A stretch of DNA of 64,000 nt, taken from Nannobrachium achirus. Its lineage: Eukaryota; Chordata; Actinopteri; Myctophiformes; Myctophidae. The DNA lies in contig OY997640.1 of assembly GCA_963921795.1 (NCBI GenBank), positions 56,900,671 through 56,964,670 on the forward strand. The letters run 5' to 3'. The position numbers and the translations under genes are program-made. Below, one piece after another: positions 49,801 through 56,074 of this stretch. Position 1 is the stretch's first letter; every line of letters starts with the position of its first letter. The notes under the pieces were generated by a model. That model saw only the letters and a program-made list of their open reading frames with translations, searched no databases and was not told the DNA's origin.

Positions 49801-52200
49801 CCTGTAAGTAAGAGGTCTCATGTTAAAACCCTGAGACTGACGATGTCTGCTCACTGAGAGCCGTGTCCTTGAGCCACACACTGCTTCCAGTCCCTGCCCT
49901 GTTTCTTATGAATGATCTATCAATAGAAAAATAAGGCTTTATGTCTAGGGCAGGGGTCTTCAACAGGGGGTCCTCAGAGTTCCTACTTCCTACAGGGGGT
50001 CCTCCAAATCTGTGATAGAAATAAATAAAATCTTGCTTTTTAGCCAGATTCTCAACCAGATTCTGAGAACTTTGGCCAAAAATAGCAGATCTACAAGCTC
50101 ACAACGCCTCACGCTGCGAGGCGTTGTGAGTTTGTAGATCGGCTATTTTTGGCCGTTCTACAAGGTTTGTTGTAGAGGGGAAAGTATTGACAGTTCAAGT
50201 GGTTAAATATCTGAAAACCCAAATTGACATGAATCCAATACCCTAATTATTGTGCTGGCAAACAATGAAACGATATGGAACCTTTGACAAGGTTGTGGGG
50301 GTCCCTGCTTCATCTCTCTCTCAGCTAAGGTGTCCTTGGCCTGAAAACAGTGAAGACCCCTGGTCTAGAGTTTTTATTTGCTCACCTCGTCCAGGTCTGT
50401 AAAGTTAATCCTCTGTCGCAACCTCTCCAGTTCAGCCTGGTCTGGAACAGACATCTGCGTGGTGTATTTGGTGTGAGGGTAGGAGTGGGGGGTGTGTGCC
50501 CTCCTGCGGCCCGCCCCCGGGGTTGACTCGGGGGAGATGTCGTTGGTCAGCCGGCTCTCTGCCACGCTGGAGGGGAACTTCTTCCTGTTCTTCTCCGAGG
50601 AGCGGTTGGCTTTCTTCTGCTGTACGCCCCAGTCCTGAAAGGACGATAACAAAATGTCAACAATAAGGAGAGAGCAGATAGATCCATGGTCATTGAAGAA
50701 TTAAATGATTGTGCTTTTGTATGCAAATTGTATCTGTTGTGAGCATCCGTTTCTTTGTATAAACCAAATTTCCCTTTTGGGGACAAAAAGCTGTCTTTGT
50801 GAAAAGTAGGGTTGGACACGGTAACCGCCGTACCGCCGTACCGTGGTAAACCGAGGTCTACCGCGGTGTCAGTGTGCTTACCGCGGTAAAAAAAGACAAA
50901 CAAAGTCTATTTTTTATTGGAAAACCAGCGAGTTTTAAAACAGGGGAGAAGCGAGGACCGCATGCGCTCCATGCCGCTCTGCTCTGGGCCGTGTACCACA
51001 GTTTGGAAGCCACATACGTCACTCTCACTCTCAGAGACACAGACAGTCAGACGGACCTACACAGGGCAGCCTGCGTAGAGGAGTACAGCAGCGTAAACTT
51101 TCTCTGTAATCCACACGACACAAGGATGTTAATACATACCTTGTGTTGTGGCATATCTTTTTTTATTCATACGGATTACTGGCGGAGCGCGGGCCGCGTG
51201 GACTAAAACCGAAAATGAAACTATTTTACTTTTACCACCGCGTCGCACGTGTGCCCCGTCTGCTGCGCGTCGGCGATTTTATAACCTTTTCTGTCAAGTC
51301 TTGTAACTAAAACCTGTATATAGCAGCACTCACTCACTGCGATTTGAGAGTTGAGACATGATGTGAGTTTACAGAATCACTGTGCACGATCTGACTACCC
51401 GTCCTCTTCTGGTTTGTTCACACAGCTGTTTGTGTCTGAAAAGCTAAGTAGCTAGCCTACGTTACTATGGTAACCCGACAGTGCAGATCTAAAAGCTCAG
51501 AATGCGTCGCGGATGCGATGTTGTGAGCTTGTAGATCTGCTCCTTTCAAAGCCATACCCGCTGTGCTGTACGGAGAAGTATAACTCGGGCACGACGGGCA
51601 GTCAGGCTGTGGAGGGGCGACTTTTGGGAAGATGATTGCAATATTTTGGCTTATCGCCGAACCTTAATTAATAGATACGGGGGTGCGGTAATTACCGCAG
51701 TACCGGCGGTAAATGGGAAGACGGTAATCGCGGTAACAAAATGTCGATACCGCCCCAGGCCTAGTGAAAAGGTAATAGTGATGTCAGGAAACATTATCGA
51801 AGTACATAAGCTGTCATTAAGGATGACAACAAAATGTCAAGAATTAAATGAATGTGCTTCTGTATGCAAATTGTATCTGTTGTGAGCATCCGTTTCTTTG
51901 TATAAACCAAATTTCCCTTTTGGGGGCAAAAAAACTGTCTTTGTGAAAAATGAATGGTGATGTCAGGAAAGATTATCGGCGTAGAAAATGATGATGTACA
52001 TAAGCTGTTGTTATTCTAAGATGTACTTCCAGTTATTGTGATGGCAAGCTTTAAGGTGTCATTGACTGATGTCTCTCTCTCCGATGCACCGTTATTACCA
52101 TGTTATTGAGCCTGTCCTCCAGACTGCTATTGGTGATAGCCCAGTTGTGTAACTCCTGCTCCTCAGTGCAGTCATCAAAAGGAGTGCCCCCGGTTGCCAT
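11104..52200 (-). CDS. pcm1: Pericentriolar material 1, complete 38-coding-exon gene
   Basis: Scaffold protein of centriolar satellites, needed for dynein-dependent delivery of centrosomal and ciliary proteins. The ATG at 52200-52198 ([10 protein letters not shown]) has G at -3 and +4. The stop TGA at 11106-11104 follows ESLGAQSA, close to the human end. The 38 exons sum to 6444 nt, giving 2147 residues, and every junction keeps frame. Human PCM1 is 2024 residues. Coiled-coil segments fall around residues 227-283, 333-423, 577-600, 760-787, 836-877 and 936-970. The most conserved C-terminal block spans about 1513-1830. A LIR-like DFVKV lies at about 2083-2087. Several acidic runs and a 9-Gln run (exon 21) are present. 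The introns hold most of the window's transposons. Exon coordinates are given in the four block entries. Identity is certain; individual splice ends rest on GT-AG plus frame. Confidence 0.97.
13426..13698. mobile_element. hAT MITE (TAGGGCTGTCACGAT ends)
   Basis: Terminal repeats TAGGGCTGTCACGAT and ATCGTGACAGCCTTA lie between perfect 8-bp duplications CTTAGCAC (13418-13425 and 13699-13706). The element is 273 bp and non-coding. A related single end begins at 13173. Confidence 0.85.
13711..13780. repeat. (TG)n microsatellite downstream of the pcm1 exon 34 donor
   Basis: 35 TG units. On the pcm1 transcript this is (CA)n starting about 25 nt after the exon 34 splice donor at 13806. Confidence 0.97.
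14670..15311. mobile_element. piggyBac-like non-autonomous element, 642 bp
   Basis: TTAA lies on both sides (14666-14669 and 15312-15315). Termini CTCATTTAATGCC and GGCACAGAATGAG are imperfect inverted repeats. The interior contains a long T run (about 15211-15231) and two copies of cacgagtatactcgtgattggcac-like palindromes. Confidence 0.65.
17462..17714. mobile_element. hAT MITE inserted at the pcm1 exon 29 splice donor
   Basis: Ends CAGGGGTTCCCAAAC and GTTTGAAAACCCCTG are flanked by perfect 8-bp duplications CCCTACCT (17454-17461 and 17715-17722). The right duplication covers the last two bases of pcm1 exon 29 and donor positions +1 to +6. The element therefore begins at intron position +7. 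It carries a hairpin module at 17642-17703. Confidence 0.9.
17642..17703. repeat. Hairpin module, copy 2 (17 nt from the exon 29 donor)
   Basis: Outer arms AAACTAGTGAAAACAGCA and TGCTGTTTTCACTAGTTT. The centre CACAACGCGTTGTG is a perfect palindrome. The right arm lacks the tagatct segment found on the left, so it is partly deleted. Confidence 0.85.
18418..18556. repeat. Interspersed repeat (tttatatagcgcctttc family)
   Basis: Contains atttatatagcgcctttc, ttaagtgtcgtgctcaagga and acatttggacacac, a motif order common in fish dispersed repeats. A partial copy with cttgctcagggacacttcga is at 48433-48530, and another start of the family is at about 2623-2680. Confidence 0.6.
18600..28260 (-). CDS. 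pcm1: pcm1 coding exons 22-28 (residues 1352-1737)
   Basis: Exons from 5' to 3': 27944-28260, 27199-27360, 25667-25839, 24855-24986, 21146-21275, 20013-20162, 18600-18694. Landmarks: exon 22 [20 protein letters not shown] and [15 protein letters not shown]; exon 24 [20 protein letters not shown] and [20 protein letters not shown]; exon 25 [13 protein letters not shown]; exon 27 [20 protein letters not shown]; exon 28 [20 protein letters not shown]. Exon 24 is the most conserved stretch relative to human. Exon 23 is poorly conserved and low in complexity. Confidence 0.92.
19389..19472. repeat. Hairpin module, copy 3 (imperfect)
   Basis: Left arm ctacaagctcataacgtgc pairs with gcacgttgtga and, after an insertion, agcttgtag. 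Confidence 0.6.
22125..22435. mobile_element. Tc1-like deletion derivative
   Basis: TA flanks both ends (22123-22124 and 22436-22437). Termini CAGTCGTGGCTAAAAGTATT and AATACTTTTAAACATGACTG are inverted repeats of Tc1/mariner style, each followed inward by the ggcacccttgcatttg sequence or its complement. About 310 bp remain and no transposase is left. Confidence 0.85.
22766..24325. mobile_element. hAT element, 1560 bp, with perfect target duplication
   Basis: Ends CAGTGTTGTTTTTGTTGACG and CCGCCAAAAACAACACTG are flanked by GTACAAGT on both sides (22758-22765 and 24326-24333). The left end is rich in gacgagacg-type units and the right end in gactaaaact units. No long ORF remains. Around 23460-23600 it includes sequence like other fish hAT ends (tactcaagtaaaagc), so it may be composite. 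Confidence 0.88.
25240..25590. mobile_element. Fragment of a hAT MITE (reverse of the 49951-50362 family) with hairpin
   Basis: The segment ttttcaggccaaggacccct through gcagggacccccacaacc is the reverse complement of the right part of the element at 49951-50362. The hairpin and ttcaagtggttaa follow. Ends and target duplication are not clear. Confidence 0.6.
25472..25543. repeat. Hairpin module, copy 4
   Basis: Arms AAAATAGCCGATCTACAATC and GAGCTTGTAGATCTGCTATT. Inner arms AATGCCTC and GAGGTGTT pair through G-T or near matches. Confidence 0.85.
26475..26535. repeat. Hairpin module, copy 5 (paired variant)
   Basis: The left arm has TTACATGG and the right arm GCATGTAG where most copies have TACAAG and CTTGTA, so both partners changed together. 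Confidence 0.7.
27463..27726. mobile_element. Second copy of the foldback element seen at 6421-6764
   Basis: The left arm TCACACCCAATGTGAAGTGA with ggtggtcgtgcttgcataac is well preserved. Two gctatggcaaaacgc units follow. The right arm is reduced to accaccgctc near 27711. Confidence 0.75.
28328..28763. mobile_element. hAT MITE (TAGGGCTGTCACG) with hairpin, 436 bp
   Basis: Termini TAGGGCTGTCACGATTATGA and TAATTGTGACAGCCCTA are flanked by perfect AATGGTGG (28320-28327 and 28764-28771). The hairpin module at 28550-28626 lies in the middle. The element sits 67 bp upstream of the pcm1 exon 22 acceptor on the transcript strand. Confidence 0.9.
28550..28626. repeat. Hairpin module, copy 6
   Basis: Outer arms GTGGAAATAGCCGATCTACA and TGTAGATTTGATATTTCCAC, with a private centre CGCATCGCGATGCG. 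Confidence 0.9.
28874..29695. mobile_element. hAT element (TAGGGTTGTACGGT), 822 bp
   Basis: Ends TAGGGTTGTACGGT and ACCATACAACCCTA are flanked by perfect GTGACTGT (28866-28873 and 29696-29703). A half hairpin module (AAAAATAGCAGATCTACAAG, 29380-29399) lies inside. The 97-codon reading frame within it has no recognisable domain. Confidence 0.88.
29815..30220 (+). mobile_element. LINE 3' end with (CAAT)n tail
   Basis: Starts with the last codons of a reverse-transcriptase ORF ([20 protein letters not shown], stop at about 29919), then a 3'UTR of about 270 bp and a tail of CAAT units. It is a 5'-truncated copy. The 49263-49673 and 53808-53973 copies are nearly identical over shared parts. The C-terminus resembles L2/CR1/Rex-type LINEs; the clade is not settled. 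Confidence 0.8.
30844..31704 (+). mobile_element. 5'-truncated L1-type LINE with 16-bp target duplication
   Basis: Carries the end of L1 ORF2 ([31 protein letters not shown]; stop at 31041), a 3'UTR of about 650 bp, AATAAA near 31675 and a poly(A) tail at about 31693-31704. The 16-mer GAAAGGCAATTTTTAA occurs at 30828-30843 and 31705-31720, the expected duplication from target-primed reverse transcription. It lies inside pcm1 intron 21 in antisense to pcm1. Confidence 0.9.
31957..39838 (-). CDS. pcm1: pcm1 coding exons 14-21 (residues 835-1351)
   Basis: Exons from 5' to 3': 39709-39838, 38969-39142, 38091-38272, 36301-36504, 34758-35037, 33661-33806, 33043-33260, 31957-32173. Landmarks: exon 14 [20 protein letters not shown]; exon 16 [20 protein letters not shown]; exon 17 MATWGGSTP with an acidic run; exon 18 [19 protein letters not shown]; exon 19 [20 protein letters not shown]; exon 21 [12 protein letters not shown], a 9-Gln run, and KTEYMSFP. 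Exon 16 begins at a tandem NAG/NAG acceptor (38272 or 38269). Donors of exons 14 and 20 run directly into (CA)n on the transcript strand. Confidence 0.92.
32047..32073. repeat. pcm1: (CTG)n coding for Gln run in pcm1 exon 21
   Basis: On the coding strand this is (CAG)n, giving nine consecutive Gln after HPHHS. Human PCM1 has only a short Gln cluster at this place, so this may be length-polymorphic. Confidence 0.85.
32786..32830. repeat. Hairpin module, copy 7 (short)
   Basis: TAGTGAAAATAGCAGATCT and TAGATCGGCTATTTTCACTA flank a very short centre. The inner arms are missing. Confidence 0.85.
32961..33038. repeat. (TG)n microsatellite abutting the pcm1 exon 20 donor
   Basis: On the transcript strand (CA)n starts within about 6 nt of the exon 20 donor (exon end 33043, GTACGA then CACACA). 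Confidence 0.95.
34142..34271. mobile_element. piggyBac-like MITE, 130 bp
   Basis: TTAA lies at 34138-34141 and 34272-34275. Ends CACATTTAGGCCTAA and GGCCTGAATGGG match the 2997-3467 family. Confidence 0.6.
34533..34660. repeat. Long (TG)n microsatellite
   Basis: About 128 bp, mostly pure TG with interspersed CGG variants at the right end, about 100 nt downstream of the pcm1 exon 18 donor. Confidence 0.97.
35994..36260. mobile_element. hAT MITE deleted at its hairpin, 267 bp
   Basis: Same family as 28328-28763. Ends TAGGGCTGTCACG and GTGACAGCCCTA lie between CCACTGGT (35986-35993 and 36261-36268). The left hairpin arm (GTGGAAATAGCCGATCTACA) is present, but the sequence jumps from inside it to the far right end. 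Confidence 0.88.
36643..37271. mobile_element. hAT element (TAGGGTTGGAGGCGG), 629 bp
   Basis: Flanked by perfect GTCAGTGC (36635-36642 and 37272-37279). The ends contain repeated gcggtaaccgccgtaccgcg-type units. The interior matches 50807-51763 but lacks about 320 bp of that copy, including its hairpin. The shared short reading frame is a consequence of element homology. Confidence 0.88.
38352..38859. mobile_element. hAT element (TAGGGTTGCAACGG), 508 bp
   Basis: Ends TAGGGTTGCAACGG and GCTGCAACCCTA are flanked by perfect TTCAGAAG (38344-38351 and 38860-38867). No hairpin module and no ORF of interest. Confidence 0.88.
39260..39620. mobile_element. hAT (Charlie-like) MITE with hairpin, 361 bp
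   Basis: Ends CAGTGGTTCTC and GAGAACCACTG are flanked by perfect GTATACTG (39252-39259 and 39621-39628). The hairpin module is at 39439-39498. Confidence 0.88.
39439..39498. repeat. Hairpin module, copy 8 (paired variant)
   Basis: The left arm reads GATCTACATGCTCA and the right arm TGACCATGTAGATC. Relative to the common ACAAG/CTTGT, both arms show the complementary change ACATG/CATGT. Confidence 0.88.
39663..39702. repeat. (TG)n microsatellite abutting the pcm1 exon 14 donor
   Basis: On the transcript the donor GTAACACG is followed at once by (CA)n. Confidence 0.97.
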
Positions 52201-52216
52201 CTCAACCACTTGCAGT
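39927..52216 (-). CDS. pcm1: pcm1 coding exons 1-13 (residues 1-834)
   Basis: Exons from 5' to 3': 52099-52200 (acceptor-bounded exon starts at 52216), 50386-50634, 47901-48227, 46467-46637, 45778-45897, 45001-45190, 44552-44661, 43870-44179, 43587-43734, 43072-43284, 42282-42460, 41307-41548, 39927-40066. Landmarks: exon 2 [16 protein letters not shown] and [11 protein letters not shown]; exon 3 [16 protein letters not shown]; exon 4 [20 protein letters not shown]; exon 6 [20 protein letters not shown]; exon 7 [20 protein letters not shown]; exon 10 [20 protein letters not shown]; exon 11 [20 protein letters not shown]; exon 12 [17 protein letters not shown]. This half holds most of the self-associating coiled coils. 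Confidence 0.92.
40396..40476. repeat. Hairpin module, copy 9 (diverged)
   Basis: GTGAAAATATCAGATTTACATGCTCAC (26-27 bp, split by mismatches) pairs imperfectly with the arm containing GAGCTTGTAGATCTGC. Confidence 0.65.
41746..41810. repeat. Hairpin module, copy 10
   Basis: Left arm AGCTACAAGCTCAAAACGCG, right arm CGCGTTTTAACTAACTTGTA, then the usual GATCGGCTATTTTT. The left outer arm is truncated. Confidence 0.75.
41914..42178. repeat. Hairpin module, copy 11, split by a SINE
   Basis: The left arm AAAAATAGCAGATATACAAG is followed by the right arm ACATCTGCTATTTTT, which is present twice around the SINE at 41960-42159. Confidence 0.8.
41960..42159 (-). mobile_element. tRNA-derived SINE with 15-bp target duplication
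   Basis: On the minus strand it starts GGGGCGTCCGGTGGCC and contains an A-box-like TGGCCTACTGG and a B box GGTTCGATTCC. A tRNA-unrelated part (CACTCCCCATCTCTCTC) and an AATAAAGGC-type A-rich 3' end follow. The duplication ACATCTGCTATTTTT is at 41945-41959 and 42160-42174. It is a SINE and not a tRNA gene: it cannot fold a complete cloverleaf and lies in a repeat. Confidence 0.88.
44440..44535. mobile_element. Truncated piggyBac-like MITE next to the pcm1 exon 7 donor
   Basis: TTAA (44436-44439) then CCCATTTAGGCCTAGAATT and the same internal sequence as 2997-3108, including the hairpin at 44479-44532. The right end is missing. The pcm1 donor follows 15 bp later. Confidence 0.65.
44479..44532. 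repeat. Hairpin module, copy 12 (19 nt from the exon 7 donor)
   Basis: AAAAATAGCAGATATACAAG and CTTGTAGATCTGCTATTTTT with a very short centre CTCACAGCTGCGAG. On the pcm1 transcript it would form just inside the intron. Confidence 0.9.
45415..45582 (-). mobile_element. tRNA-derived SINE, second copy
   Basis: Same family as 41960-42159, with B box GGTTCGATTCC (minus strand). Flanks AGTTATTTCATTTTC (45400-45414) and AGTAATTTCATTTTC (45583-45597) differ at one base, a slightly decayed target duplication. Confidence 0.85.
46737..46815. repeat. (TG)n with (GC)n and TGCG units
   Basis: About 60 bp of TG run into alternating GCGCGCG, a strict purine-pyrimidine alternation that could adopt Z-DNA. 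Located about 100 bp upstream of the pcm1 exon 4 acceptor on the transcript. Confidence 0.93.
48872..48919. repeat. Hairpin module, copy 13 (short, diverged)
   Basis: TCTACGAGCTCACAACGTGC followed by TGTAGATCAGCTATT. Inner right arm lost. Confidence 0.55.
49263..49673 (+). mobile_element. LINE 3' end, second copy
   Basis: Same family as 29815-30220: [20 protein letters not shown] ending at the same stop, the same 3'UTR and a (CAAT)n tail. It carries an added acttacttact and a T run, otherwise few differences. Confidence 0.8.
49951..50362. mobile_element. hAT MITE (CAGGGGTCTTCAAC) with long hairpin, 412 bp
   Basis: Ends CAGGGGTCTTCAAC and GTGAAGACCCCTG. The flanking octamers GTCTAGGG and GTCTAGAG match at 7 of 8 positions. 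The best-preserved hairpin module is inside. Confidence 0.85.
50074..50154. repeat. Hairpin module, copy 14 (longest, arms of 37 bp)
   Basis: GGCCAAAAATAGCAGATCTA through ACGCCTC pairs with GAGGCGT through TAGATCGGCTATTTTTGGCC. Only about two mismatches occur over the arms. Confidence 0.93.
50807..51763. mobile_element. hAT element (TAGGGTTGGACACGG), 957 bp
   Basis: Perfect duplication GTGAAAAG at 50799-50806 and 51764-51771. Longer relative of 36643-37271. Contains the hairpin module at 51483-51540. Confidence 0.88.
51483..51540. repeat. Hairpin module, copy 15
   Basis: GCAGATCTAAAAGCTCAGAA and TTGTGAGCTTGTAGATCTGC, with centre TGCGTCGCGGATGCGA. Confidence 0.85.
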
Positions 52217-52733
52217 CTGTAGGCGATTCACAACAATATAAACACTGGTCAACCGTCAAAGTCAAACAAGAAACACTGTTGAGTAATGTGGTTAAACATA
52301 CAGTTCAGTATACTACTAACTATCATTGCCTATAATATTACAAGACTTGTCGTAAATTATGAAGTAACGCTTATCACGCCAACAACCAAATTCCTCAATG
52401 CCAGCTTAACAACAAAATAACCGTGCATAGCATGCTGCTGAAAATGAACCATAGGTTAACATAAGACAAGTTAAGTAACTTTTAACAACAGCGTAGTGTA
52501 ATTTCTTACCACAACATACCCGATAGCCAAATATCCAATAGCAAATAGGCCTACCCCACTAATGAATGACCTCCCTTGTAGTTGGATTATAAGTCTTTTA
52601 ATGACAGAGAACTGTCAGTAGTGTTCTGTGTCACCGCCTGTGTTCCCGGGTGTAAGATAACAATAGGACCCTCCTCCCACCTCCACCACCATGCAGTCAG
52701 CGCCAGCCACTAACTAACTGTCATTGCTTAGTG

Positions 52734-53159
52734 CAGGGGTTTTCAAACCTTTTTAGTCCGTGACCCCCAAAATAAACATATTTGAACTGCACTTGGAATT
52801 GTAGGTATTACATTTAATGTGACTCGGTTCCAAAGATAAATATTGTGAAAATAGCGATCTACATCGCCTCACAACGCCTCGCAAAGGCAAGGAGTTGTGA
52901 GCATGAAGATTGGCTATTTTCACAATGTTCACCTCTTGCTTACTTAATATTTGACAGTTTGCTATTAAAACGGTCTTGAAAGTTCTTAAATTGTCACTTT
53001 ATAAATGTGCAGATACCCTCAATACACTTAAACGTTATGTTGGTTTGTTTATTGCTGAGAGAGAAAACAATTTTGCACATTAAGTTAATCATCTGGGGAT
53101 CCCCCAAAATAATTTGGAGACCCCCCTGGGGGTCCCGACCCACAGGTTGAGAACCACTG
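52734..53159. mobile_element. hAT (Charlie-like) MITE with hairpin, 426 bp
   Basis: Ends CAGGGGTTTTCAAACC and GGTTGAGAACCACTG. No 8-bp duplication is evident, but atgtcattgctta-like sequence occurs on both sides (52722-52732 and 53171-53182). The interior resembles 39260-39620 in reverse order. Confidence 0.7.
52842..52926. repeat. Hairpin module, copy 16
   Basis: ATTGTGAAAATAGC and GGCTATTTTCACAAT form the outer arms. The centre CTCACAACGCCTCGC pairs with GGCAAGGAGTTGTGAG. Confidence 0.85.
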
Positions 53160-53521
53160 CACTAACTTAATGTCATTGCTTACCACTACTTTTTTAATGA
53201 CGTCCCAGACAGTTAATTTAACCCAACTATGCGAATTAAAGTTCGACAACGATACATGAATCGATTAGTAGGCTATAGTATGTCATATATCACTGTATCT
53301 GGGTTAGCGGTTTTAAGTCGTTAACTACTCTTGTATTTATAGAATCGCCATGGAAACTAAAAATAAAAGGGCGGCAATCGCGCGAGGCTAACCTGCATTG
53401 AGGTGACATGTAGCGGCAAAAAAACAGACCTAAACCCTGTTCTTTTATTAGCAAGGGACACCGACACACGACGGAGTACAAAGCTTTAACCCTGTGTTTA
53501 AACGACCGTCAGCCTCGTTAC

Positions 53522-53600
53522 CTGACAGCACTGATGATGATGATGGCTAAATCACAGCGGGGGGTCTGTTCGTTGCTGTTAGCTACGACAGTGACAGTTA
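53522..53600 (-). promoter_or_regulatory. pcm1: Candidate pcm1 non-coding first exon / promoter region
   Basis: On the minus strand a good donor CAG/GTAACG ends at 53522. The first coding exon has its own acceptor (TACAG/ACTGC at 52216), so an upstream non-coding exon must exist. This is the nearest good candidate I see. The start is arbitrary. A second GC-richer stretch at about 54170-54420 is an alternative promoter region. Confidence 0.3.
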
Positions 53601-53602
53601 AC

Positions 53603-54047
53603 AGTGGTGTAGTGTAAAGTAACAAAGTACATTTACTCAAGTAGTGTACTTAATTTAGTAGAATTTTGAAGTATTTGTACTTTACTGGAGTATTTCCAAT
53701 TTCCAATACTTTTACTTCTACTCCACTAAATTTCAGAGGCAAATTATTGTACTTTTACTCCACTACATTTATTTGAAAAATTGAGAAAAAAATCTGAATA
53801 ACTGAATAACACTGTCATTCAGTGTTATATGAGATACTTAAATGGTTTCCTGTGGAAATAAGCTTAGTCTTTTCATGGATCTCCTTTTAGTAGACCTTGT
53901 ACCAGTGAACTGTACAGTCATGAAACTGTACCTTTTCCTATGCAAACTTCTAATAAAGTCCTCAATCAATCAATTTTGATTATTACAAAACATGAATGCA
54001 TACATAACATTATTGATAATAAGGGGACTATTACTTTTTCACCACTG
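53603..54047. mobile_element. hAT-type fish repeat (CAGTGGTGTAG) interrupted by a LINE tail
   Basis: Starts CAGTGGTGTAGTGTAAAGTA with tacttttactccactac units and ends ACTTTTTCACCACTG. The LINE fragment at 53808-53973 sits inside. Flanking octamers do not match. Confidence 0.6.
53808..53973 (+). mobile_element. LINE 3' end, third copy (very short)
   Basis: Only the final 160 bp of the family at 29815-30220, nearly identical to it, with a short CAATCAAT tail. Confidence 0.8.
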
Positions 54048-54477
54048 ATGTTCACAATATTGAATATTCATAGACTGACATGATAAAAACGTCCCGTCAA
54101 ATGAACAGCGTTTAAACTTTGACAAGTAAACCATCATCACCAGTGTCAACACTGTGCTAGTTTATTAGCTCGCTCGCGCGCTAGCTAGGTTAGCAGCTAG
54201 AAGAAAACAAACGTTACCGTCGTTCTGCCCCGGTGAGAATAGCAATGTCGCAGCTGCTGTCGTTTCAACTTCAGTTCGGTACCAGCTATCCGGTGGCCAC
54301 CATGGCCATGGGTTTATAGTTGTTTTATTATCCAGATAAGATAAACTAACAGCGTCTCCTCCTCCACCGTGCACCGTTTGTCTGTGTGCAACATTAATAA
54401 ATGCGGAGTCACACCGAACGCTGTGACCTATCGAATTCTGTGACTCCAGAGAATGCTGTTCTCAAAATATCAACACC

Positions 54478-55205
54478 ATTGATTGATGAAGATTTTATTA
54501 GAAGGTTGCATAGGAAAAAGTACAGTTTCATGACAGTACAGTTCACTGGTACACGGTCATCTAAAAGCAGATCCTAGTAATTAAGCTTTACGCTTATTTA
54601 CACTGGAATCAGGATCCCTTTATAACATTGAAAGACGGTAGAATACAGTACATAGTAGGCCTACTGTCTATTCTATCTGCATATAGGCTATGCATAGGAT
54701 ATGAAGAATAACAAAAAATAAATAAGCAGTTAAGAGAGAGAAAATGATAGAAAGATAAAAATTTAAAATATTTACAGTTGAAAAGGGGCTGCTCAAATAG
54801 GCCTAATGGTTTCGAGTAGCAGCCTTCTGTGACCATTTAGGCCGATTTTGAAGGAAGCTAGGGATTTGCACTCCTTTAATGCCTGCGGTAGGGCGTTCCA
54901 CATGTTAGTGGAATAGCTGGAGAACAAATTAGAGCCTTTTTTAGAGTCAAATCTGGGTAGAATGTGATTTGTGGAGTTGCCTCTGGTGTTGTAATTGTGA
55001 ACATCCTTGACGTTTAGGAAGTATTTTGACACGTACTTGGATATCTTGGGCGGTGTAGTGTATCTAACACCAGGCCCATTGCAAGATGCTGTACTCTGTC
55101 AGCTACCATGAGCCACCCCACGCTTATATAGTGATAAGCGGTAAGGTGGGCCTAAGAAGGAAGGCCAAGTAGGACCCTAATCAGTTTGTTTTGTACAACT
55201 CATAC
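54478..55205 (-). mobile_element. LINE 3' end, fourth and longest copy, with RT C-terminus
   Basis: On the minus strand it encodes a disrupted reverse-transcriptase C-terminus: NKLIRVLLGLPS, then after a stop and frameshift DVHNYNTRGNSTNHILPRFD and MWNALPQALKECKSLASFKI. The stop lies at 54793, followed by a diverged 3'UTR and a (CAAT)n-type tail near 54480. More diverged than the other three copies. Confidence 0.8.
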
Positions 55206-55427
55206 ACAACAAGTTAACTGTGCATTATGTGGTTGCCTGGTTGGTGTTTTGAGTTAATTGTGGTTGCCAGCAGCAGGGCAGATATTGTTATGGTACTTTT
55301 GGAAAATTAACAATTTTTCAACGTATTGATCGGACGCAATGTGCAATCTTAACACGTTGATATGACCCGTTGTCAAACCACCAGTCATGCACATGGGCAC
55401 GTGCACACGTCCGCCTGGGTGACAATC

Positions 55428-55585
55428 CCGCCACTCCGACATGTCTCCTTTCCGACATGTCTCCATTCCGACACTAACCCTATCTCTAACCCTAAACTTA
55501 ACCCCTATGGGAGTGTCGCCACTCCGACAATAAGAAGTCAATTTCGGAGTGGCGACATGTCGGAATGGAGAGAGCCTCCCCTGGG
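55428..55585. repeat. Inverted-repeat element with cattccgacatgtc units
   Basis: Repeated gacatgtctcc-attccgacat units on the left face ggagtggcgacatgtcggaa on the right, around ctaaccctatctctaaccct. Foldback MITE of unknown family, no gene. Confidence 0.6.
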
Positions 55586-56074
55586 TGACAGCAGACTGCT
55601 GGGCGAGCACTGGCACTTTGGCATGGGATCAACTTGTCTTTCCCTCTGCTTCTTAAAATAAATATTGTCACTTTGGCTACAGTGTGTGCGGTGGCTTCTT
55701 TGTCTTTTAAAGACTATTAATGGGATCAACTTTAACCAAAAAAATGCACAGACCTGGTTGGTTGTTTAAGATTCATGATTTGCATACTTAAATGATTGAC
55801 ATTTGGAGGATTCCCCTGGTAACGCAATGAACTGTGTATACTGACTTACGGAAATGGTGCATAAAGGAGCACTGACGGAACAGCCCTCAAGCCCTCATGT
55901 GCATTGTGCACCCATGTCAGTGAGTCAGTAAGGGAGCGGATTGGAATTGGGCCTCTCTGTGTGTGTGTGTGTGCACACTTGCACTGTATGTATAGGTCAG
56001 GAAGTATCAAACCCTCTAGACTTAGTAAGTGGCAGCTCAGATGGTTCTGATGAGAACTGGGATGATATTGATGA

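Larger units (their letters stand above)
50640..52010. repeat. Tandem duplication in pcm1 intron 1, one unit split by a hAT element
   Basis: Unit 1 (50640-50806 plus 51772-51815) and unit 2 (about 51816-52010) share tatgcaaattgtatctgttg, agcatccgtttctttgtata and gatgtcaggaaa with a few differences. The hAT at 50807-51763 lies only in unit 1, so it arrived after the duplication or was lost from unit 2. Confidence 0.8.
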
